Origin: CAYSFE01 sp964430225
GTDB lineage: Bacteria > Patescibacteriota > Dojkabacteria > GCA-016699595 > JBAXKR01
Assembly: GCA_964430225.1 (NCBI GenBank)
Contig: CAYSFE010000015.1
Coordinates: 1 to 12,925 of the forward strand
Reading direction: 5' to 3'
DNA: 12,925 nucleotides
How positions within the stretch are numbered: the stretch's first letter is position 1; each line of letters starts with the position of its first letter. Below are positions 8,514 through 12,925 of this stretch, one piece after another. The notes under the pieces were generated by a model that made no database searches, was not told the origin of the DNA, and saw only the letters and a list, made by a program, of their open reading frames with translations. The position numbers and the translations under genes are program-made.

Positions 8514-8561
8514 AATATATACTTAAAGTCAGTCGTTGGTCACTTTTCTTAAGTATATATT
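8514..8561 (+). promoter_or_regulatory. 13-bp perfect inverted repeat just before the DEAD-box helicase start
   Basis: AATATATACTTAA (8514-8526) is exactly mirrored by TTAAGTATATATT (8549-8561), with a 22-nt loop. Four further T residues follow, and the ATG of the helicase lies 16 nt after the arm. In RNA this gives a 13-bp, almost purely A-U stem. It could be a weak intrinsic terminator for the giant gene, a structure that controls helicase translation, or a dyad operator. A terminator this close to the start codon would leave little room for a promoter, which favours a conditional or 5'-UTR role. Confidence 0.5.
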
Positions 8562-8577
8562 TTTTATTACATATCAT

Positions 8578-9816
8578 ATGTATAAACCGATTAGAAGAAG
8601 CTCGTTTAGAGGAAGAACACCTGGTAGAGGTGGATCTGGTGGTGGCAGTAGGGGAGGAAGGGGAAATATTAGATACGTAAGTGCTAATGTCCTTAGAGAC
8701 TTCATACAAAGATCACTAGAGAGAGTAAGTTCTACTGAAAAAGAAGTAGAAGTATTTGTTCCAAAGAATAACTTCACAGATTTTAAAATCAATCCTAGAC
8801 TATTATCAAATATTAAGTCTAAGAAGTTTGTTGCCCCAACTCCAATACAAGATCAAGTTATCCCTCTAGTTTTAGAAGGTAAAGATGTTGTAGGTATTGC
8901 TAATACTGGAACTGGTAAAAGTGCAGCTTTCTTAATCCCAATAATTGAAAACTTAACAAAGAATAGAGGAGCTAAGGCTCTTATCATAGTTCCTACACGT
9001 GAACTTGCCGTTCAACTATATGACGATCTAGAATCCCTTTGTTGGGGTATGGATGTTAGAGGTGTTGGATGTGTAGGTGGAATGAGTATCTTTAATCAAG
9101 TAAAAGGTTTAAGAAACTTTCATAATGTAGTTATTGGAACTCCTGGAAGACTTAAAGATCTTTATGAAAGAAGATCATTAATACTTTCTGGATACACAAC
9201 AATAGTTCTTGATGAAGTAGATAGAATGTTAGATATGGGTTTCATTAGAGATATTGAATTTCTTCTTGATAAACTTCCTAAAACAAGACAATCACTTTTC
9301 TTCTCAGCAACTATTAATCGTGATGTTGAAGTAGTGATGACACGTTTTGTGAAAGAATATGTAAAAGTATCTGTTAAGACTCGTGATAACAAAGACAATA
9401 TTTCTCAAAGTATTGTTGAGGTTAGTTCACCTACTCAAAAGTTAGATAAACTTAAAGAACTCATAAAGACTGAGAACATGGAAAGAGCAATCGTGTTTGT
9501 TAGAACTAAGAGAGGTGCAGACAAACTTGATGAAACTCTATATGCAGATGGTCATAAAGTTGCAGCTATTCACGGCGATAAAAGACAAAGTCAAAGACTT
9601 AAGATACTAGATGCTTTTAAAGCAGGTAAACTTAAGATCTTAATAGCTACTGATGTTGTAGCTCGTGGTATTGATGTACATGATGTAACACATATCATTA
9701 ACTACGATTTACCTGAAAGTTTAGACGACTATATCCATAGAATTGGAAGAACAGGTAGAGCAGATAAGAAGGGAATTGCACTTACTTTCATTGAAAGTGG
9801 GTATTCTAGATACTAA
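8578..9816 (+). CDS. DEAD-box ATP-dependent RNA helicase with N-terminal Arg/Gly-rich tail
   Basis: The product is 412 aa from ATG 8578. An in-frame TTG at 8536 would add 14 codons, but these come from the inverted-repeat leader, so the ATG is preferred. The superfamily 2 motifs are in order: Q motif PTPIQ (87-91), Walker A ANTGTGKS (108-115), PTRELA (139-144), TPGR, motif II as DEVD (212-215), SAT (243-245), motif V ending ARGID (362-366) and HRIGRTGR (387-394). The two RecA domains are complete and the protein stops soon after motif VI, a compact RhlE/DeaD-like core. It unwinds short RNA duplexes using ATP; likely roles are ribosome assembly or mRNA decay and cold response. Residues 6-30 form a basic Arg/Gly/Ser-rich tail, probably an RNA-binding extension; such tails are more often C-terminal in bacteria. 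Obg follows 18 nt later, so an operon is likely. Confidence 0.95.
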   Translation: MYKPIRRSSFRGRTPGRGGSGGGSRGGRGNIRYVSANVLRDFIQRSLERVSSTEKEVEVFVPKNNFTDFKINPRLLSNIKSKKFVAPTPIQDQVIPLVLEGKDVVGIANTGTGKSAAFLIPIIENLTKNRGAKALIIVPTRELAVQLYDDLESLCWGMDVRGVGCVGGMSIFNQVKGLRNFHNVVIGTPGRLKDLYERRSLILSGYTTIVLDEVDRMLDMGFIRDIEFLLDKLPKTRQSLFFSATINRDVEVVMTRFVKEYVKVSVKTRDNKDNISQSIVEVSSPTQKLDKLKELIKTENMERAIVFVRTKRGADKLDETLYADGHKVAAIHGDKRQSQRLKILDAFKAGKLKILIATDVVARGIDVHDVTHIINYDLPESLDDYIHRIGRTGRADKKGIALTFIESGYSRY

Positions 9817-9819
9817 ATA
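9791..9819 (+). promoter_or_regulatory. Possible internal promoter upstream of obg
   Basis: TTGAAA (9791-9796), 17 nt and TAAATA (9814-9819) overlap the 3' end of the helicase gene and would start transcription near 9826, about nine bases before the obg ATG. A weak AGGA (9822-9825) could instead act as a ribosome-binding site on a read-through transcript, nine bases from the ATG. The match is modest and may be chance in AT-rich coding DNA. Confidence 0.2.
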
Positions 9820-9834
9820 TTAGGATTTGAAAAC

Positions 9835-10773
9835 ATGTTAGTAGATAAGGTAAGAGTAGATTTCTATAGTGGTAAAGGTGGTAATGGAGAAGGTGGTCTT
9901 CTTACAGAATATCCAGTTACAGATGGTGGTCCTGGTGGATATGGTGGATCAGTAATCCTAGAAGGTGATGAGAATATCTATGATCTTAAGAACTTTACTG
10001 CAGTTCACGAATATACAGCTGGAGATGGTGATAAAGGTAAAAGAAATGAACAAACGGGAAGTGCAGGTGAAGACATCATAGTAAAAGTACCCTTAGTAAC
10101 ACATATATATAGACTTGATGGAGAGTTTGTAAAAGCTGTTGAAAAACATGGTGAAAAAGTAACTTTACTAAGAGGTGGTGATGGAGGAATTGGAAGTGCA
10201 TATTTTAAGAAGAATAAGATTAAAGAAGATAGTGAACTGTACAAAGGTAAAAGAGGAAAGTCACTTAAGGTATTTGTAGAACTTCATTTAAAAGCAGATA
10301 TACTATTCATAGGATTTCCTAATGCTGGTAAATCAAGTATGTTAAATGCTCTTTGTGGAAGTAAATATAGGGTTGCAAACTATCCATTTACAACACTTGA
10401 ACCACAACTTGGTAAACTTAGACACTTAACTTTAATGGATCTTCCAGGACTAATTGAAGGATCATTTGAAGGTAAAGGTTTAGGAACTAAATTCACAAGA
10501 CACACAAAGACTGCTGATAGAATAGCTCACTTTGTATCTCTAGAATCAGAAGATGTAGTAGGTGACTACAAGAAGATGAGAGAAGAATTAAAGAACATAG
10601 ACATAGAGCTATATAACTCAAAAGAAATAGTAGTACTAAATAAATCAGATCTTGTTGATGAAGAAACTGCAAAGAAGAAACTAAAGGAGATGAAGAAACT
10701 AAATCCAAACACTATAGTGGTATCCTCGTATAACCCTGAATCAGTTCAAGAACTATCGAAACTATTTTATTAA
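9835..10773 (+). CDS. obg: Obg-family GTPase (ribosome assembly), short form without C-terminal OCT domain
   Basis: The product is 312 aa. Residues 1-158 form the glycine-rich Obg fold (GKGGNGEGG, DGGPGGYGG, LLRGGDGGIG). The GTPase domain follows: G1 GFPNAGKSS (160-168), G2 around TT186-187 in YPFTTLEPQLG, G3 DLPG (202-205), G4 NKSD (269-272) and G5 near SSYN (297-300). Obg proteins bind the 50S subunit and act in late ribosome assembly and growth control. Typical bacterial Obg is about 330-430 aa; here the chain ends right after the G domain, so the OCT domain is absent. The gene ends in a clean TAA with no sign of frameshift. The N-terminal region also departs from the usual FRREK/PxGGPDGGDGG pattern, having LLTEYPVTDGG instead. 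It lies 18 nt after the RNA helicase gene, which fits a shared ribosome-related role. Family assignment is secure. Confidence 0.95.
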   Translation: MLVDKVRVDFYSGKGGNGEGGLLTEYPVTDGGPGGYGGSVILEGDENIYDLKNFTAVHEYTAGDGDKGKRNEQTGSAGEDIIVKVPLVTHIYRLDGEFVKAVEKHGEKVTLLRGGDGGIGSAYFKKNKIKEDSELYKGKRGKSLKVFVELHLKADILFIGFPNAGKSSMLNALCGSKYRVANYPFTTLEPQLGKLRHLTLMDLPGLIEGSFEGKGLGTKFTRHTKTADRIAHFVSLESEDVVGDYKKMREELKNIDIELYNSKEIVVLNKSDLVDEETAKKKLKEMKKLNPNTIVVSSYNPESVQELSKLFY

Positions 10774-10782
10774 AATAATCAG

Positions 10783-10812
10783 TTGACACTATAAGATAAT
10801 AGGTGCTAATAT
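10783..10812 (+). promoter_or_regulatory. Strong promoter candidate for the MFS transporter leader
   Basis: TTGACA (10783-10788, perfect -35), an 18-nt spacer and TAATAT (10807-10812) preceded by TGC give a perfect -35 with an extended -10. It lies ten bases after the obg stop codon. The predicted +1 is about 10819, leaving a leader of about 139 nt before the MFS gene. This is the best promoter match in the window. Confidence 0.65.
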
Positions 10813-10818
10813 ATCTCC

Positions 10819-10848
10819 ATGGCAGGACTTATCAACAAAACAAACTAA
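10819..10848 (+). CDS. Putative 9-codon leader peptide MAGLINKTN
   Basis: ATG at 10819 opens a 9-codon frame ending in TAA (10846-10848), encoding MAGLINKTN. Its first base coincides with the predicted transcription start of the promoter at 10783-10812, so it would be translated as a leaderless mini-ORF. Codons 5-9 overlap the left arm (10833-10843) of the inverted repeat that follows, so a ribosome paused here would alter RNA folding. The peptide resembles no leader peptide I can name. A 9-codon ORF can occur by chance; the positional coincidences are the evidence. Confidence 0.4.
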   Translation: MAGLINKTN

Positions 10849-10880
10849 TTAGTATTGACCTATCAGAGGTTGTTTTGTTG
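10833..10880 (+). promoter_or_regulatory. 11-bp perfect inverted repeat in the MFS leader
   Basis: CAACAAAACAA (10833-10843) and TTGTTTTGTTG (10870-10880) are exact reverse complements with a 26-nt loop. No T tract follows, which argues against a simple obg terminator. Part of the right arm (10871-10879) could instead pair with 10907-10915 (nine pairs, two of them G-U), overlapping the outer strand of the downstream terminator-like structure. Mutually exclusive folding is therefore possible on paper. Confidence 0.55.
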
Positions 10881-10902
10881 TAAATCAAATCCCAAATTTC
10901 AT

Positions 10903-10956
10903 AAAAGATAAAACATTAATCTAAGGGCAATACTGCTCTTATTTTTTATCTTTTTT
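10903..10956 (+). terminator. Terminator-like hairpin (attenuator candidate) abutting the MFS start codon
   Basis: An inner 8-bp stem pairs 10922-10929 (TAAGGGCA) with 10934-10941 (TGCTCTTA), including one G-U pair, around the tetraloop ATAC. Six T residues (10942-10947) follow and six more lie at 10951-10956. Outside this, AAAAGATAAAA (10903-10913) is the exact complement of TTTTATCTTTT (10944-10954). The MFS ATG is at 10958, so there is no room for a promoter after the terminator. If it works it must be conditional. Termination strength cannot be judged by eye. Confidence 0.5.
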
Positions 10957-10957
10957 C

Positions 10958-12151
10958 ATGTCTTTTTATAGATTTAATCAAAAAACAATTATATATATTA
11001 TTATCGCTCTTACTAATCTAAGCAATATAGCTGTTCATACTACTTACTATCTTTACCTTACAAGAGAATTAGGATTATCTAATACAGCTTCACTTGGACT
11101 AGATGCACCTACTTTCGTTACCAATATCATATTTGAAGTTCCGACAGGTATATGGGGAGATAAGTATGGGTACAAGAAATCATTTCTTGTAAGTGTAGCT
11201 TTAGGTATATTAGCAAGTATCCTTTACTTCATTGGTGGAAGCTATTCTCTTTTAGTACTTGGTAGTATTGTATTTGGTTTAGGGATAGCTTTTGCTTCAG
11301 GATCTTTTGATGCTCTTTGTATTGAGAATAACGAAGAGGATCTTAAAAGTTTCTATGTGAATAAGCAGGTGATTATTAGGGTAAGTACAATAATAGCTCC
11401 AATACTAGCTTATGCTCTAGCAAGTGTAACTAGTTTTAGATCTATTTATATTCTAGATATACTTTTAAAGGGACTTATCTTTTTCTTTACCCTTAAATAC
11501 CTACATGAAAGTGTAAATCTTAAGAAAGATTTAACCGGGGGACTAACATATCTCTTAAAGGGATGGAAAGAAGTAATCCAAACTATTAGGGAAAGCACAT
11601 ATTTGAAGTTGCAAGCTATTGCTTCTTTTATATGGGGATTTAGTGTTCCTACTTATGCAACTACAAGTAGTGTATTAGCTTTGTCAGGAAATGCGAGTCT
11701 TAATGGAATCATATATTCAATTACTAGTGCTACTGGACTATCTACTGTCGTGATTGCAAAAAAGATAAAGAATATGAGGCTTATCTACTGGGCTAGTTTC
11801 ATGTGGTATGTAGTATTTTCTACACTAATTGGGATATTTATTGGAAAAGAAATAGTTATACCTTTATACGTAATTGCTTGTCTTTTTAGTTCTACACATG
11901 AAATAGTTTATGATACTTTCTTTAATAGTCAGCTTAAAAAGAATAAGGCGGGAGTACTTTCTCTTTTTGCGCTTTTTCCAAGGATTAGTAACATCTTGGC
12001 TGTATTTATCTCTGGATATATATCTGATCATTTAGGACTAGGTCCTTTATGGATATTTACAGGTATTCTTCTTTCAGTAGTAGGTATAATTATATACATA
12101 GAATCAAGAATAATTAAATTCCCAAAAATTCTTGAAAAAAACTTGAGTTAA
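10958..12151 (+). CDS. MFS-family transporter, probable efflux
   Basis: The product is 397 aa with about 12 hydrophobic segments (roughly 10-30, 46-63, 76-93, 96-117, 140-157, 161-180, 217-238, 247-268, 275-294, 297-311, 334-355, 363-382) and a longer cytoplasmic loop at 181-215, the standard 6+6 layout. The loop between TM2 and TM3 holds GIWGDKYGYKK (64-74), the MFS motif A (G-x-x-x-D-K-x-G-x-K). An acidic residue (E60) before PTG is usual in this subgroup. The family moves small molecules by proton-coupled exchange; drug/metabolite efflux is the likely role, but the substrate cannot be read from the sequence. It has its own promoter candidate and a structured 139-nt leader with a mini-ORF and terminator-like hairpin, suggesting induced expression. 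The ATG has no Shine-Dalgarno sequence, only a pyrimidine run before it. Confidence 0.85.
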   Translation: MSFYRFNQKTIIYIIIALTNLSNIAVHTTYYLYLTRELGLSNTASLGLDAPTFVTNIIFEVPTGIWGDKYGYKKSFLVSVALGILASILYFIGGSYSLLVLGSIVFGLGIAFASGSFDALCIENNEEDLKSFYVNKQVIIRVSTIIAPILAYALASVTSFRSIYILDILLKGLIFFFTLKYLHESVNLKKDLTGGLTYLLKGWKEVIQTIRESTYLKLQAIASFIWGFSVPTYATTSSVLALSGNASLNGIIYSITSATGLSTVVIAKKIKNMRLIYWASFMWYVVFSTLIGIFIGKEIVIPLYVIACLFSSTHEIVYDTFFNSQLKKNKAGVLSLFALFPRISNILAVFISGYISDHLGLGPLWIFTGILLSVVGIIIYIESRIIKFPKILEKNLS

Positions 12152-12173
12152 ATTGCAATAAAAGGTGTTTTTT
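12136..12173 (+). terminator. Weak terminator-like repeat at the MFS 3' end
   Basis: AAAAAAC (12136-12142) and GTTTTTT (12167-12173) are complementary around a 24-nt loop that contains the palindrome ATTGCAAT (12152-12159). The stem has a single G-C pair and would be unstable, so it is a poor terminator. It overlaps the end of the MFS gene and the promoter candidate for the next gene. Confidence 0.2.
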
Positions 12174-12186
12174 CATATGCTATATC
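12153..12186 (+). promoter_or_regulatory. Candidate promoter for the DUF2341 surface-protein gene
   Basis: TTGCAA (12153-12158), 17 nt and TATGCT (12176-12181) give one reading. An overlapping extended -10, TGC-TATATC (12178-12186), gives another without a -35. The predicted +1 is 12188 or 12193, three to eight bases before the ATG at 12196, so the leader would be very short. AGGA (12188-12191) could serve as a weak ribosome-binding site if transcription starts further upstream. Confidence 0.4.
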
Positions 12187-12195
12187 TAGGAAATT

Positions 12196-12925
12196 ATGAA
12201 AAAGTTAGTACTAAATAAACATATACCTTTAATAGGAGTAATCTTTGTATTATCCTTTGTTTTTTTTACTATTCTTAAACAAATCTCAAGTGCTTCAGGT
12301 GTACCTTGGGTACAAACTGATTGGAGTGGAGGAGTGGGAGGAAATACTACCTCACAGTTTAGTTCATCTTCGAATATTGATTACTCAGTAAATGGACAGG
12401 TATCACTATCTGCAACTGCTGGATGGCCAGGTGGATATACCTCTTGGGGAAAGAGAAAGACTATTACCGTAAACAATCCAGGATCTGCTCTATCAAACTA
12501 TCAGGTAAGACTTTCAATTACATATGACTCTGATATGAAAGCTAACTTTGATGATTTGAGGTTTGCTAATTCTGGTGGTACTGCTCTTGATTACTGGCTT
12601 GAGAAGAAGACAGATAGTACATCTGCAATTGTATGGGTTGAAGTAGACAGTTTAAGCGGATCAGGTAATACTTCGATATATATGTACTATGGTAATTCAG
12701 GTGCAAGTAGTGCAAGTAACGGTGTAAATACATTCCTATTCTTTGATGATTTTAGTGGGGGAGCAATAGATGGAACTAAATGGACTGAAGTAGATCCAAG
12801 GTCAAAGGTTTCACAAACAGGTGGAAAATTGATGCATACGAATGGGAGTGGCGCAGGTAATTGGGATACTTCTGTTTATTCAAATCAAACTTTTACTCGT
12901 GATGATTGGTCATTTGAATTTGATA
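12196..12925 (+). CDS. Secreted or anchored DUF2341-domain surface protein, 3' partial
   Basis: 243 codons are visible from ATG 12196; the frame runs off the right edge. Residues 1-34 are a signal peptide or anchor: basic KK start, hydrophobic core 10-27, and a possible cleavage after SSA (31-33). Residues 38-75 (WVQTDWSGG, then a Ser/Asn-rich stretch with IDYS and GQVSLS) match an N-terminal style common in CPR surface proteins. Residues about 82-180 match the DUF2341 domain: GKRKTITVNN, NYQVRLSITYDSDM, DDLRFANSGG, LDYWLEK and IYMYYGN. From about 183 (FFDDFSGG, DGTKW) a concanavalin-A/LamG-like lectin fold seems to begin, as often follows DUF2341. The likely location is the cell surface, possibly binding carbohydrate, but the substrate is unknown. 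The start is chosen because the signal peptide begins there and AGGA precedes it by four bases. Confidence 0.8.
   Translation, partial: MKKLVLNKHIPLIGVIFVLSFVFFTILKQISSASGVPWVQTDWSGGVGGNTTSQFSSSSNIDYSVNGQVSLSATAGWPGGYTSWGKRKTITVNNPGSALSNYQVRLSITYDSDMKANFDDLRFANSGGTALDYWLEKKTDSTSAIVWVEVDSLSGSGNTSIYMYYGNSGASSASNGVNTFLFFDDFSGGAIDGTKWTEVDPRSKVSQTGGKLMHTNGSGAGNWDTSVYSNQTFTRDDWSFEFD

Noticed and set aside
8536..8577. TTG-initiated upstream extension of the helicase
   Set aside because: The extra 14 codons lie within the inverted repeat and T run of the leader; the ATG at 8578 followed by the Arg/Gly tail is a better start.
1..12925. CRISPR array, insertion sequence, transposase or integrase
   Set aside because: No regularly spaced direct repeats, terminal inverted repeats around an ORF, or mobile-element proteins were seen.

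Overview
This AT-rich window has seven protein genes, all on the plus strand and tightly packed. The first is cut at its 5' end and the last at its 3' end. I infer a Patescibacteria/CPR-type bacterium. The supporting signs are a very large membrane-anchored multidomain surface protein, a second surface protein with a DUF2341-type domain and an N-terminal style common in CPR proteins, a shortened Obg GTPase, weak or absent Shine-Dalgarno sequences, and almost no intergenic space. The genus cannot be fixed from the sequence alone. The long reading frames contain no in-frame TGA, so the standard bacterial code (table 11) fits; all six visible stop codons are TAA or TAG.

Layout. Positions 1-1439 hold a pair of envelope-type genes: a beta-repeat 'toast-rack' protein (5' partial), then a four-TM LiaF-like membrane protein. 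Positions 1495-8400 hold one giant gene (2301 codons). Its product has three predicted membrane segments near the N-terminus, an FN3 domain, a CnaB/carboxypeptidase-regulatory-like domain, a 28-cysteine region, duplicated cysteine modules, a TSP3-like Ca-binding loop, a zinc-metallopeptidase signature (HEACH with a downstream TEAMTD) and two tandem C-terminal domains. Positions 8401-8577 are a leader with a promoter candidate and a 13-bp perfect inverted repeat. Positions 8578-10773 hold a DEAD-box RNA helicase and Obg, 18 nt apart, a probable ribosome/RNA-maintenance operon. Positions 10774-10957 are a highly structured leader in front of a 12-TM MFS transporter (10958-12151). Positions 12196-12925 begin a secreted or anchored DUF2341 surface protein.

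The most interesting element is the leader of the MFS gene. A strong promoter candidate (TTGACA, 18 nt, extended -10 TGCTAATAT) puts its predicted +1 exactly on the ATG of a 9-codon mini-ORF. The 3' half of that mini-ORF forms one arm of an 11-bp perfect inverted repeat. A terminator-like hairpin with a U tract then lies directly against the MFS start codon. This is the architecture of ribosome-mediated attenuation, as seen for inducible antibiotic-resistance genes, but here it is a hypothesis.

Together the window joins envelope-facing functions (toast-rack pair, giant putative metallopeptidase, DUF2341 protein, transporter) with an RNA helicase/ribosome-assembly GTPase pair. In a small host-dependent bacterium the surface proteins would be candidates for host-cell contact; that is inference from context only.
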